Shown: positions 53,163 to 62,309 of the stretch, piece by piece
How positions within the stretch are numbered: position 1 is the first letter of the stretch
Layout: each line of letters begins with the position of its first letter
Assembly: GCF_025758695.1 (NCBI RefSeq)
Contig: NZ_JANJQP010000001.1
Location: 62,001-126,000 of the forward strand
Source: Oenococcus kitaharae
Lineage (GTDB): Bacteria; Bacillota; Bacilli; Lactobacillales; Lactobacillaceae
Reading direction: 5' to 3'
DNA length: 64,000 bases
Translations under genes and position numbers: made by a program
Notes under the pieces: generated by a model
Database searches by the model: none
Told to the model about the DNA's origin: nothing
Seen by the model: only the letters and a program-made list of their open reading frames with translations

Positions 53163-53310
53163 GGCTCTTCCTCCTTGGAAATGATCATACTTGTACCGGT
53201 TTTCTGCCGATGGCTTTATTTTATCAGCCAAGGGTTAAACTAATATTAAGCGCTTCCAGAAACAAATCCTTATTGCGCGGTTAATTAAAACAACGGGAGG
53301 AGTCCTGACT

Positions 53311-54213
53311 TTGTTGAAAAAATATTCATCTGACAGCAGGCATCGCTTCGATCTCGTCTTGGTCGAGAATTATACCCAAGCTGATAAGGACCTGCTCGAA
53401 AATCAATATCAGATTGATCCGTTATTGCTTGAGTATGTCGATGATAAGAATGGTCCGGCGCGCATTGAAAGCGAAGACTCCTTAGAGGATGCTGTGATTG
53501 TTTTCTGGGTACCGATCAGTGAAAAATCGCATTCTGAGCCTATCTCTGTCATTTTTCACAAACAGCAGATGCTGATGTTTGTGACCTCAAAAATGACTTT
53601 TATTCATGATAGCGTCATGGATTTGTTAAAACAGCAGGAAGGCGATCGTGCTGAGTTTTTGTTAGATCTTTTGCTTCTGACCCTGAACAAATATATGGAT
53701 ATCATTTCAAATTTGTCTGAGCGAACGGAACACATTCAGACGCATTTAAGTTCCCATCGTAATAGCAGAAATTTTGAAAATCTGACAAGAGTGAATCGGA
53801 ATGTTGTTTATCTTCGCTCGGCCGTCAAAGAAAATGCTGACTGTTTTTCTCAGATCCATTCTTTTTTCAAAGATACACATGTCCAGATCAAGACGGTATC
53901 TGCACGCAAACTTCGGAAACTCAATCTCGCAGTTCGCCAGTCAACCAGATTGATCGATTTGATATCGGAAAATGTTGAGCAGTTAAGTGATGCCTATGAT
54001 CGCTTGATTAATAATGATCTGAATGCGATTATGCGTTTTTTGACAGTCTGGTCGCTGCTGTTGGCCATTCCGCCCATCGTGAGCGGTTTTTATGGTATGA
54101 ATATGCATCTGCCGCTGGCCGCAGGATCACTAGCATGGTTGATTTCGTTAATCGTGACTGTTATTTTAATGCTCTTATTAATCATCTATCTTCATCATCA
54201 CCATTCTTTATAA
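53311..54213 (+). CDS. CorA-like magnesium transporter
   Basis: The 300-aa protein has a long soluble N-terminal domain and two C-terminal membrane segments (about 240-262 and 272-294), with the selectivity motif YGMN (about 265) followed by MHLPLA. It probably forms a pentameric Mg2+ or Co2+ channel. The start is TTG 53311 (or TTG 53314) behind GGGAGGAG. Confidence 0.9.
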   Translation: MLKKYSSDSRHRFDLVLVENYTQADKDLLENQYQIDPLLLEYVDDKNGPARIESEDSLEDAVIVFWVPISEKSHSEPISVIFHKQQMLMFVTSKMTFIHDSVMDLLKQQEGDRAEFLLDLLLLTLNKYMDIISNLSERTEHIQTHLSSHRNSRNFENLTRVNRNVVYLRSAVKENADCFSQIHSFFKDTHVQIKTVSARKLRKLNLAVRQSTRLIDLISENVEQLSDAYDRLINNDLNAIMRFLTVWSLLLAIPPIVSGFYGMNMHLPLAAGSLAWLISLIVTVILMLLLIIYLHHHHSL

Positions 54214-54273
54214 AAGACCGCTTGATTTCCTTATTTTTTAGCGTTATATTTAACTTACAAAAAGTAAGGAGAT

Positions 54274-54840
54274 ATGAAGAATATCATGACTAAAAAAGTG
54301 GCCTTAATCGTGGGCAGTTTAAGAAAAAAGTCTTATACACGTGCCATTGCAACACAAGCAGCCGCCTTGCTGCCTGGAGGATTTGAACTTGTTAACGTGA
54401 AAATTTCGGATCTGGCACTTTATAATCAGGACTTTGATGACGAAAAAAAGGTTCCGGAGAGCTGGCAGCGTTTTAGGCAGCAGATGGCTGATATTGATGC
54501 TGTGATTTTTGCGACACCTGAATATAATCGCTCCATGCCGGCTGCCTTAAAGAATGCTTTGGATGTGGGTTCTCGGCCAATTGGACAGAGTGTCTGGAAT
54601 GGCAAACCTGCTTTGATCATCAGTGTTTCTATCGGCGGCATTGCTGGATTTGGTGCCAACCATCATTTGCGCCAGTCCTTGGTCTTTTTGAACATGCCAG
54701 TGGTCGCTCAACCTGAGGTGTACATAGGCAACGTCCGAAACCTCTTGGATGATAATCTCAAAATAACTAATCCGGGCACAATCGCTTTTTTGCAAACCGC
54801 TATCAATACTTTTGCTGATTTAGTTAAACGCTTTTCATAA
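54274..54840 (+). CDS. NADPH-dependent FMN reductase
   Basis: The 188-aa flavodoxin-fold protein has the phosphate-binding GSLRKKSYTRAIA (about 15) and PEYNRSMPAALKNALD (about 75-90) typical of NAD(P)H:FMN/quinone/azo reductases. AAGGAG is 2 nt from ATG 54274; the second ATG at 54286 is an alternative start. It is a monocistronic gene. Confidence 0.9.
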   Translation: MKNIMTKKVALIVGSLRKKSYTRAIATQAAALLPGGFELVNVKISDLALYNQDFDDEKKVPESWQRFRQQMADIDAVIFATPEYNRSMPAALKNALDVGSRPIGQSVWNGKPALIISVSIGGIAGFGANHHLRQSLVFLNMPVVAQPEVYIGNVRNLLDDNLKITNPGTIAFLQTAINTFADLVKRFS

Positions 54841-54861
54841 TTGTAGTTTTCTCTTCATATT

Positions 54862-54900
54862 AAAAAAGCCGTGCGAGCTCATCATCGCACGACTTTTTTT
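54862..54900. terminator. Bidirectional terminator
   Basis: AAAAGCCGTGCGA and TCGCACGACTTTT pair around GCTCATCA with one C-A mismatch; T and A runs flank it on both strands. Confidence 0.8.
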
Positions 54901-54904
54901 ATTT

Positions 54905-55558
54905 TTAATCACCATCAGCAATTGTAAAACGCGTTTGGTGATAATTTTCGTGTTCAATCTCGTCCAAAATTGCTTTGGCCATTGTTCCTGAAGAAGTTTC
55001 GGATTGGCCGGCTTGATTAAACAGCAGGTCATCTTTGCCTTTTAATATAGCTGTAGCAGCACCAGCATGAAATGAAGCGGCAGGAGATACAGCAACCCAA
55101 TTAACATCATCGACGTTTTGCAAAAATTGCAGTTCCTTTAATTGATTTTGCGGTACCGAAATAAAGGAATCGTTTTGTGGATCTTTTTCCATATCTTTCA
55201 CAACTAGATGGTGATCTTCACTAATGTGCAGGCTGCCAGCACCAAGAATAAAGAATAAACGCGGCTGGCTGCTTTGCCGAAGCAGAGCAATCAATTTGGC
55301 CGCTAAATCAACATGCAGATAAGCCTTGTCAGGGCTGCTGGCAAAGGCATCGATCAGGACGTCACTGTTTGATAGATCATTTTTTGTCAGAGCAAAAGCA
55401 TCTTTAAGCAAAGTTTGAATACTCGGTATCTTAGTCTTCAAATCAACCAATTTTTCTGCTGATCGTGCGATGGCAGTGACATCATGGCCTCTTTTGGCTG
55501 CCTCTGAGACGATTGCTGACCCAGCCATACCCGTTGCACCAATTACTGTTATTTTCAT
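54905..55558 (-). CDS. NAD(P)-binding atypical SDR (NmrA-like)
   Basis: The 217-aa protein starts with the Rossmann motif GATGMAGSAI (residues 7-16) and has FFILGAGSL and VNWVAVSPAASF, as in YwnB/BVR-B-like reductases. It lacks an obvious catalytic YxxxK, so it may be a sensor or a minimal reductase. AAAGGAG precedes the ATG. Minus-strand TATACT (55589-55584) is a likely -10, overlapped by the inverted repeat ATAGCAA/TTGCTAT. Confidence 0.85.
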   Translation of the reverse strand: MKITVIGATGMAGSAIVSEAAKRGHDVTAIARSAEKLVDLKTKIPSIQTLLKDAFALTKNDLSNSDVLIDAFASSPDKAYLHVDLAAKLIALLRQSSQPRLFFILGAGSLHISEDHHLVVKDMEKDPQNDSFISVPQNQLKELQFLQNVDDVNWVAVSPAASFHAGAATAILKGKDDLLFNQAGQSETSSGTMAKAILDEIEHENYHQTRFTIADGD

Positions 55559-55741
55559 TTTTGATCTCCTTTTTACTTACTTTAGTATAGCAACCAAATC
55601 AGTCGATTGCTATTTCAATGACCAATTATTTGTCATTATTCTCAGATGTGATCGATAAAAGGGTTGGATTTTCCTTGCTGATGCACTAATATGTTAATCA
55701 TTGAACAATTATTTATTTGATGAGAAAGCGGGTTTATTTCT

Positions 55742-56338
55742 ATGATTCATCCAATCGTTCATCCGAAAATTTTAACAAATCTAGCGAAATTGATTCGAGC
55801 GTTATGCGAACCGCCAATGATTACTGTATATCTCATGGTGATCTTTTACATGACTGGCCTTTTGACTGCTTTAGATCAGATTACTGTCGTTTTAGCACTG
55901 CTGGTTATCCTGCCTTTAGCTTCCTATCTATTGGCCGACTTTATTCCGCAGGTCCGGCGGCGTGGGCCGGAAGGGAAACGCCGAATTGCATTCTACGTTT
56001 ATCCGATAGGCTACATTGTGGCTTTTTTGTACGCACTGTTCTTCTCAGTTAAAGTGCTGACTTTTAAACTGCTGCTGACCTACTTGATCTCAGCCATATT
56101 TCTCGTAATTTTTAATAAAATCCTTCACATTCGAGCCAGTGGACATACTTGCGGCACGGTCGGACCGTATTTAATGGCTAGCTTTTCTCTGGGGCTGGGA
56201 TATGGATTTTGGCTGGGGGTCGCCGTTGTAATCGTCATTTGGGCTTCGCTATATTTAGGAAGACACACAATGCAGGAAATCATTTGGGGCGCTGTCTGCA
56301 GTATTTTGGGTTTTCTGATCGGCTTTGTTTTATTCTAA
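55742..56338 (+). CDS. PAP2-like membrane protein
   Basis: The 198-aa protein has about five membrane segments. RASGHTCGTVGPY (about 131-143) and LGRHTMQEIIWGAVCSILGF (about 177-196) resemble motifs 2 and 3 of PAP2 lipid phosphatases (SGH and SRxxxxxHxxxD). The first motif (KxxxxxxRP) is not intact and the last Asp is replaced, so catalysis is uncertain. It is monocistronic with no good ribosome binding site. Confidence 0.65.
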   Translation: MIHPIVHPKILTNLAKLIRALCEPPMITVYLMVIFYMTGLLTALDQITVVLALLVILPLASYLLADFIPQVRRRGPEGKRRIAFYVYPIGYIVAFLYALFFSVKVLTFKLLLTYLISAIFLVIFNKILHIRASGHTCGTVGPYLMASFSLGLGYGFWLGVAVVIVIWASLYLGRHTMQEIIWGAVCSILGFLIGFVLF

Positions 56339-56348
56339 TAACTAAATT

Positions 56349-56377
56349 AAAAAGCCTCTCAGATAGGAAGGCTTTTT
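56349..56377. terminator. Bidirectional terminator
   Basis: AAAAAGCCT pairs with AGGCTTTTT around an 11-nt loop; it ends both the PAP2-like gene and the nucleoside hydrolase gene. Confidence 0.8.
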
Positions 56378-57294
56378 TATGTGTTGATTTTAGACAGGGC
56401 AGACATCTCTTTAATCAGCCAGCCATTTAGCTGTTGACTATCGACATCGGTCAATACTTTGACATTTGTATCTCTGCGGTCGGATAAATCAGCCACGCTG
56501 GCACCTCGCGCCGGCCCGTCTTTTTGAATGGCAATATAGTAGTTGCGGCTTTTGTAGAATTCCGGATGAAGCAAGTAGGCAATTGTGTTTAAGTCGTAGA
56601 CGATAAATCCGTTTTCCTGGCGTTCGGCATAATCTTTCAATAAAGTTGCAAGTTTGTCGCCAACAAAACCAAATCTAGCCAGCTGGTCATTAGTCTGAAA
56701 TTGGATCAGCGCTTTCTGCGATACGTCAATACCCGCCGTAATAATCGGGATTCCTGAACGATAAATCAAATCGGCAGCTTCCGGGTCGCAATAAATATTG
56801 AATTCGGCGACGCTGGACATATTGCCCTGAGACAAAGTACCGCCCATGAGGATAAACTCTTTGATTTTTGGCTTAATATCCGGGTGTTCAACCAGCAGCA
56901 ATGCTAGGTTCGTGTAGGCGCCAGTCCCGACGATGGTCATTGGATGAGAACTTTCGATTAGTGTTTCGTAGATTTTGGCCACGGCATTTTCATCAGTCTC
57001 GGAAATCACCAAATCACCGTTGGCATAATCACCAAGCCCGCTTTCGCCAAACCAGGGTTCATAGCTCTCCAGTTCGCGCAATAAAGGACGAGCTGCACCG
57101 GAGGCAACAGGTACTTTGGCTTTCATATCCTGTACTAAATAAAGTGCGTTTTTCGTCGTTCGGTCGACGCTCACATTACCGGCAACGGTCGAAATTAAAT
57201 CTAACTTGATTGTCGGGTCTAAGATTGCGGCCACGATTGCAAAAGCGTCGTCAACTCCCGGATCACAGTCTAAAATGATGTGTTTCTCTGCCAA
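56377..57294 (-). CDS. Nucleoside hydrolase (inosine/uridine-preferring type)
   Basis: The 305-aa protein has the calcium-binding ILDCDPGVDDAFAI (about 7-20), GAARPL (about 66), the LMGGTL segment and NIYCDPEAADLIYRSGIP (about 167). It releases ribose from nucleosides. The start is TTG 57294, giving MAEKHIILDCDPG, with GCGAGG upstream. Specificity between purine and pyrimidine nucleosides cannot be assigned. Confidence 0.92.
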   Translation of the reverse strand: MAEKHIILDCDPGVDDAFAIVAAILDPTIKLDLISTVAGNVSVDRTTKNALYLVQDMKAKVPVASGAARPLLRELESYEPWFGESGLGDYANGDLVISETDENAVAKIYETLIESSHPMTIVGTGAYTNLALLLVEHPDIKPKIKEFILMGGTLSQGNMSSVAEFNIYCDPEAADLIYRSGIPIITAGIDVSQKALIQFQTNDQLARFGFVGDKLATLLKDYAERQENGFIVYDLNTIAYLLHPEFYKSRNYYIAIQKDGPARGASVADLSDRRDTNVKVLTDVDSQQLNGWLIKEMSALSKINT

Positions 57295-57349
57295 TGTTTC
57301 AGCCTCGCTTAAGTCCTATCGTCTTTTCTTAATTATAGACACTGTGAGC

Positions 57350-57808
57350 CTACTGGATGAGAAAACGTATCTCCGTATCGGTGACTTTGGCGATTAGGTG
57401 CTTATCAGGCTGGGGGTCAAAACTGCCAAAATCAATAAATGTCGCTGTATCGGTCTCTTGAATGCCGTTCAGACGATCTGCGACAAGATGTTTAAAGGCT
57501 TTCACAACGGCTGAATGATGGTCGGCTTTAGCAACGGCTGCGGCCAGTGTGAAACCTTCATCTTGCAAATGCTTGATGATGGCCACTCGAAAGACGGTGC
57601 CATAGGAAAACTTTTTCTTTTTTGGATCGTCACGGCTGATAATATAACCTTTCTCCAGCCAGTAGCGTAGTTGTGTTTGAGAAACGCCGGTCGCCTGTGA
57701 AAGATCAGCAATTCCGATTAAGACCTTATCTTCTTTAACAATTGATTGAATTAAGGGACGAAAATCAGTAAAATCGTTGAATTGTGTGTCTGCTTGTATG
57801 TCGCTCAT
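57350..57808 (-). CDS. MerR family transcriptional regulator
   Basis: The 152-aa protein has an N-terminal MerR winged helix (about 32-75, IGIADLSQATGVSQTQLRYWLEKGY) after a 30-residue extension, and a short C-terminal region with no cysteine sensor. It is divergent from the efflux pump gene and most likely controls it, as in similar lactobacillus loci. Confidence 0.86.
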   Translation of the reverse strand: MSDIQADTQFNDFTDFRPLIQSIVKEDKVLIGIADLSQATGVSQTQLRYWLEKGYIISRDDPKKKKFSYGTVFRVAIIKHLQDEGFTLAAAVAKADHHSAVVKAFKHLVADRLNGIQETDTATFIDFGSFDPQPDKHLIAKVTDTEIRFLIQ

Positions 57809-57897
57809 ATCTGTACCAATGAGTCTATTTTATCATGCTAAAGTTACTACGAATCCTAGAATTAATATATTTTTCATAATGATGATATGACAAATGT

Positions 57898-57926
57898 TTA
57901 CAACTATCTGCTAAAGCGGTATATTT
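57898..57926 (+). promoter_or_regulatory. Promoter of the DHA2 efflux gene
   Basis: TTTACA (57898-57903), 17 nt, TATATT (57921-57926), in the 172-nt divergent gap with the MerR gene. No clean dyad in the spacer is seen. Confidence 0.45.
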
Positions 57927-57980
57927 GACTAGTTATTTTTAACGAGCAGAAATCACAAACACAAGAAAGAAGGTATTTCA

Positions 57981-59483
57981 ATGTCAAAAGCAATTGATTC
58001 TAAGGGTCAGCCCTATAATCGTTTGATGATGATCATTGTCTTATTGGTTGGTACGTTTTGTACTGTCCTCAATCAGACAATCCTCGCAACAGCCTTTCCA
58101 ACCTTAATGAAGGCTTTCAATATTTCGACCTCGACAGTCCAATGGCTGACGACTGGCTTTCTACTGGTCAACGGTATTATGATTCCTGTTTCAGCATGGT
58201 TGTCCAACCGTTTCAACTCCAAGTGGCTTTATATTTCATCGATGGCCATTTTTGAGATCGGCACAATCATGGCCTGGGCAGCTCCGAGCTTTGCCTTTCT
58301 CTTATCTGGACGTCTGATTCAGGCTGTCGGTGTCGGCATTTCGATGCCTTTGCTGCAGAATATTATGCTATCCATCTTTCCGCCTGATAAGCGTGGCACA
58401 GCGATGGGGATGGCCGGCATTGTTATTGGCGTTGCACCTGCTATCGGACCGACATTGTCCGGCTGGGTGATTGACACCTGGCAATGGCGTGACTTGTTTG
58501 GCATGATTATCCCGATTGTTGCGGCCGTGCTGCTGGCTGCTTTCTTCTTTATGAAGCCGGTTATTGAAACATCGCGTCCAAAATTAGACTGGCTGTCTTT
58601 AGCCTTATCAACAGCTGGATTTGGCGCTTTGTTGTATGGATTTTCGTCAGTTGGCGATGATGGCTGGGGTTCAAAAACAGTCTTATCCTGCTTAATTGTT
58701 GGGTTGATTTTAATTATCTTATTCGTCTGGCGCCAATTGGCTATGAAAACACCATTTTTGCAGCTGCGTGTCTTCTCATCTTCGACTTTCACAATTGCAA
58801 CGGCATTGAGTTCGGTAGTGATGATTGCGATGGTCGGTGTCGAAATGATCGTGCCGCTTTATTTACAGATTGTTCATCATATGAGCGCTTTGCATTCCGG
58901 CCTGACATTGCTGCCGGGCGCTTTGATGATGGCGGTTATGAGCCCAATTACCGGCCGTGCCTTTGACCGCATTGGTGCAAAACGTTTATCGATTGCCGGG
59001 CTCTTCTTGTTAACAGCTGGGACGTTATCCTTTGTGATGATCACACAGACAACACCTGTTATCTACATCACAGTTTTGTATGCACTGCGCATGTTTGGTA
59101 TTTCAATGGTCATGATGCCTGCAACGACAGCCGGTATGAATGCGCTGCCGACGAATCTGATTGCTCATGGTACGGCCGTTAATAACACAGTTCGTCAAGT
59201 AGCCAGTTCGATTGGGACTGCGATATTGATTTCTGTTTTATCCAATGTGACGAACAATCAAATGCCAAAACAGAGTTTGTTAAAGGCGTCGCCTCTGGCT
59301 TATCAAGTAAAGGCTTTTAATGCGACTATGTCAGGTTATCATGCAGCCTTCTGGATTGCGGTTGCTTTCTGTGCTGCCGGCTTTTTGATTGCTTTCTTTA
59401 TGAAAAATAAAGAGGATAGAATCTTTTCAGAAGATACTTTACAGGACACCAAAAAGCCGCTTGCTCAAGGGGGTGAAGCATGA
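57981..59483 (+). CDS. MFS multidrug efflux transporter (DHA2/EmrB-QacA)
   Basis: The 500-aa protein has 14 predicted membrane segments. TVLNQTILATAFPTL in segment 1 and LSGRLIQAVGVGISMPL in segment 4 are family motifs, and GIVIGVAPAIGPTLSGWV (about 150) is antiporter motif C. It probably exports drugs or toxic organic acids using the proton gradient. GAAGG precedes the ATG. The stop overlaps a DUF4811 gene by 4 nt. Confidence 0.92.
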   Translation: MSKAIDSKGQPYNRLMMIIVLLVGTFCTVLNQTILATAFPTLMKAFNISTSTVQWLTTGFLLVNGIMIPVSAWLSNRFNSKWLYISSMAIFEIGTIMAWAAPSFAFLLSGRLIQAVGVGISMPLLQNIMLSIFPPDKRGTAMGMAGIVIGVAPAIGPTLSGWVIDTWQWRDLFGMIIPIVAAVLLAAFFFMKPVIETSRPKLDWLSLALSTAGFGALLYGFSSVGDDGWGSKTVLSCLIVGLILIILFVWRQLAMKTPFLQLRVFSSSTFTIATALSSVVMIAMVGVEMIVPLYLQIVHHMSALHSGLTLLPGALMMAVMSPITGRAFDRIGAKRLSIAGLFLLTAGTLSFVMITQTTPVIYITVLYALRMFGISMVMMPATTAGMNALPTNLIAHGTAVNNTVRQVASSIGTAILISVLSNVTNNQMPKQSLLKASPLAYQVKAFNATMSGYHAAFWIAVAFCAAGFLIAFFMKNKEDRIFSEDTLQDTKKPLAQGGEA

Positions 59484-60214
59484 TTTTAATTCTACTGATT
59501 CTTTCTGCAGTCGCTTTTTTCGTGAGTTTTATCTATATTGACCGTCTCTTCCCAAGAACTTTACTGACTCTTATTTCAGGCGTTGTGCTGATTTTATCTT
59601 TAGCTGCTATAGCTGCCAATTATCATGATCACTTTGGTCTGCAAAAGGTGACGACTCAGCAGACTCGCCGCATTTATTCTTCAGCGGGCAGTAAAATGCC
59701 AGTTGGTCTGCTTTTATATCAGCCGATCGGTACTAGTGGCAAGGATAATGTCTATATCTACACGACCAAAGCTAACCAGAAAAAACCTAGCCATACGCAG
59801 GCTAATTCGATGACTGTAAACCGTGTGATAGCCGTGTCTTCTCAAAAAGCTCGACTTCAGACCAGTGAAACGCATTGGGAATACCGTTCTAATTTCAATC
59901 GCTTTTTATTCGGCATCGCCGGAAACGGCCATGAATTGACGCGCAGAGTTAATCGTTTTTACTTGCCAAAATCTTGGCCTCGTCTCTCGACTGTTCAAGC
60001 TAAAGCTTTACAAAAGCAAATGGGCAGCGCAAAATTCCAAGCTCAAGCCAAGACGCAGGCCGCGGCTTACGTGCAGACACATATGCAAGAAGCAATCGCT
60101 AAACAGCCTGCTTTAGCAACTGATCGTCAGGCCCAACAGCGTTTGGGCAAACAGTTTGCTGCCGATTTTCAAAGGCAATTAATTCAAGAAACTGTTTCAC
60201 AACTAAAAAAATAA
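59480..60214 (+). CDS. DUF4811-type protein
   Basis: The 244-aa protein has two N-terminal membrane segments (about 1-20 and 29-48) and a large extracytoplasmic Lys/Gln-rich domain. In lactic acid bacteria such proteins are encoded right after a DHA2 pump and MerR regulator; their role is unknown, possibly a pump accessory. GGGGGTGA precedes the ATG, which overlaps the pump stop (ATGA). Confidence 0.75.
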   Translation: MILILLILSAVAFFVSFIYIDRLFPRTLLTLISGVVLILSLAAIAANYHDHFGLQKVTTQQTRRIYSSAGSKMPVGLLLYQPIGTSGKDNVYIYTTKANQKKPSHTQANSMTVNRVIAVSSQKARLQTSETHWEYRSNFNRFLFGIAGNGHELTRRVNRFYLPKSWPRLSTVQAKALQKQMGSAKFQAQAKTQAAAYVQTHMQEAIAKQPALATDRQAQQRLGKQFAADFQRQLIQETVSQLKK

Positions 60215-60221
60215 TTTACTT

Positions 60222-60250
60222 AAATCCAGCCAAAGGTTGGATTTTTTATT
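60222..60250 (+). terminator. Terminator after DUF4811 gene
   Basis: AAATCCAGCC and GGTTGGATTT form a 10-bp stem (one G-U) around AAA, followed by T6. The crcB stop codon lies in its right edge. Confidence 0.85.
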
Positions 60251-60608
60251 TGTGCATCAACCAAGCGGCAAAAGCGAAGGCTGCCAAAGATAATAATACG
60301 GAGCTGACAAGATACAGCAGGGCTTTTTGGCGTTGCCGTTTGGTCGACAAGTTAACTGTTTCTAAAATAAAAGTTGAAAAGGTCGTCAAGCCGCCGATGA
60401 TGCCGCTGCCGAAAAAAGTTCGCCAAGGCAGGGAAAGCGAACTGTTTAACACAATTGCCAGCAAAAAAGAACCGATAATATTGATCAGAATAGTCGCCAG
60501 AGAAAAGCCAAAAAGCCGGTCAAAGTGCGGGTAGCGCGAAATCAAGTATCTAGCTTCGCCGCCAAGGGCAGTACCTAAGGCTGAAATAAAGGTTAGTTTA
60601 ATCAGCAT
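60246..60608 (-). CDS. crcB: Fluoride channel subunit CrcB/Fluc
   Basis: The 120-aa protein has four membrane segments and the family signatures GGEARY (about 16), INIIGSFLL (about 41) and GLTTFSTFILE (about 73). It overlaps the second crcB gene by 11 nt. Firmicute CrcB pairs may form heterodimers that expel F-. Confidence 0.93.
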   Translation of the reverse strand: MLIKLTFISALGTALGGEARYLISRYPHFDRLFGFSLATILINIIGSFLLAIVLNSSLSLPWRTFFGSGIIGGLTTFSTFILETVNLSTKRQRQKALLYLVSSVLLSLAAFAFAAWLMHK

Positions 60609-60975
60609 GTTTCATGACCCTGACGATTTTTTTGCCGCTGATGAGCAGCAGTATACCAAAAACAGTTGATGAGACTAGGTAAAGCAGTGCTAGCAAAAAT
60701 TGCTGCTGCCTGATGAAAGCATAGATCTCTGATATAAAAGTCGAAAAAGTCGTGAAACTGCCGATTAAACCCGTGCCAACAATTAAGGAGAAAATGCCGC
60801 TGTTTTCTTCAGAGAGCTCGACATATTCATAAGTCATGCCCATCAGTAAAGCCCCAGTTAAATTAATGACGAGTGTTACCCAGTGAAAGGGACTTTGAAA
60901 AGACAATTCCAGCAATTCTCTTAAAGCACCTGCAAAAAAAGCACAAATTAAAATAATGACACTGTTTCTCAGCAA
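60598..60975 (-). CDS. crcB: Fluoride channel subunit CrcB/Fluc (second)
   Basis: The 125-aa protein has four membrane segments, GALREL (about 16), VINLTGALLMG (about 36) and GSFTTFSTFISEIY (about 72). The start is TTG 60975 behind GGGGAGGAG. The Arg of the first motif is kept. A promoter-like TGCTATAAT lies 27 nt upstream at the end of the antiporter gene. No fluoride riboswitch fits in the 36-nt gap. Confidence 0.92.
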   Translation of the reverse strand: MLRNSVIILICAFFAGALRELLELSFQSPFHWVTLVINLTGALLMGMTYEYVELSEENSGIFSLIVGTGLIGSFTTFSTFISEIYAFIRQQQFLLALLYLVSSTVFGILLLISGKKIVRVMKHAD

Positions 60976-61001
60976 AACTTCTCCTCCCCTATTAATTACA
61001 A

Positions 61002-61010
61002 ATTATAGCA
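61002..61010 (-). promoter_or_regulatory. Extended -10 promoter for the crcB pair
   Basis: Minus-strand TGCTATAAT matches TGnTATAAT; it lies between the antiporter stop and the first crcB start. Confidence 0.5.
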
Positions 61011-61011
61011 A

Positions 61012-62151
61012 TTAGACATTTTGTTGTTGGTGGCCGATGATTGCTTTTAATAAAAATGGCGCAATCAGGGTGGCGGCAAAAATGGCAGCGATCACGGCTG
61101 AATAACGATCATTAGAGAGCAGTTTACTATGAAAGCCGATTTGAGCAATAATTAAAGCCATTTCGCCACGCGATACCATGCCAAAGCCAATCATTAGCGA
61201 GCTGCGATAAGAAAAAGCAAACAGGCGCGCACCAAAAGCCGCTCCCAGTGTTTTGCTGAGTACAGCAGCGATCGTGAGGATAATAAAGAAAAACGAATCC
61301 TGAACAAGACCGGTTAATCGCAAATCTAAACCGATACTGACGAAAAACACGGGAATAAACAGGGCATACCCGATTGGCTGGATACCTTCATTGATAGTTT
61401 GCTTAAAGGGAGTCTGCCCGATGGCAATTCCTGAGAAAAAAGCCCCAATCACACTGCTAAGGCCCATCAGTTCGGCTAGATAACTAAAAGCAAGACACAG
61501 AATCAAAGCCATGAGGACTTCAGACACACGCAGATCAAAAACGCCGCTCCATTTCATTAATTGTGGAATCAGCCAACGGGCTGCTGCGAGGAGGATGATA
61601 AAGAATACGATTTGACCGATGATCGTTTTCAAAATGTTTGATGTGCCTGAATCGCCGCTAATTAGACTTAATAAAATGACTGACAAGATGTCATCTGCAA
61701 CGGCCGCGCCTAAAATCGTAATGCCTTCGCGGCTGCTAAGGCGATTCATTTCTTTGAGTACTTCGACTGTGATGGAGACGGAGGTTGCTGAAAAAATTAA
61801 AGCTAAAAACAGGCTTTCTCTGTGGTCCAGACCAAAAAGTTCACCAATCGCATAAAAACTGATTAGTGGCAGCAACATGCCTGTCACTGCAACTAGCAGA
61901 CTTGGTTTTATAAAACGCCTCAATAAATGCAGATCGCTTTCTAAGCCGGCCATAAACATGAGAATCACAACACCAATTTCAGAAAATATTTGAGTTAAGT
62001 TATTCGGCTGAACCCAATTCAAAAGGGCCGGCCCAATGACAACACCCACGATTAATTGGCCTATCACGACTGGCAAATTGGCTTTGGCACTGAGCTGCCC
62101 AGCCAGCGTTGTCATGAATAAAATCAAACATAAGATTCCTAAAAATGCCAT
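61012..62151 (-). CDS. Cation:proton antiporter (CPA2, Kef/NapA-type)
   Basis: The 379-aa protein has about 12 membrane segments and the CPA2 pattern: LPVVIGQLIVGVVIGPALL (about 22-40), GVVILMFMAGLESD (about 60-73) and ILGAAVADDILSVILL (about 140) with the ion-binding Asp-Asp. It has no TrkA domain. ATG 62151 follows AAGGAG at 7 nt; the longer in-frame start at 62184 lacks one. It exchanges Na+ or K+ for H+ and may aid acid or salt tolerance. Confidence 0.9.
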   Translation of the reverse strand: MAFLGILCLILFMTTLAGQLSAKANLPVVIGQLIVGVVIGPALLNWVQPNNLTQIFSEIGVVILMFMAGLESDLHLLRRFIKPSLLVAVTGMLLPLISFYAIGELFGLDHRESLFLALIFSATSVSITVEVLKEMNRLSSREGITILGAAVADDILSVILLSLISGDSGTSNILKTIIGQIVFFIILLAAARWLIPQLMKWSGVFDLRVSEVLMALILCLAFSYLAELMGLSSVIGAFFSGIAIGQTPFKQTINEGIQPIGYALFIPVFFVSIGLDLRLTGLVQDSFFFIILTIAAVLSKTLGAAFGARLFAFSYRSSLMIGFGMVSRGEMALIIAQIGFHSKLLSNDRYSAVIAAIFAATLIAPFLLKAIIGHQQQNV

Positions 62152-62309
62152 TTTCCGCTCCTTAATATAAAAAACCACTGACAATCAAAAATTCCTGGTA
62201 ACCCAACCAGAAAAAATTCTTGAAAGCAGCGGCTTCAACCTAAATATATCTTTAATTACTTTGATTCTATCATGAAGCGATTTGTAATCGGCTTTGCTGA
62301 TAACGCGTT

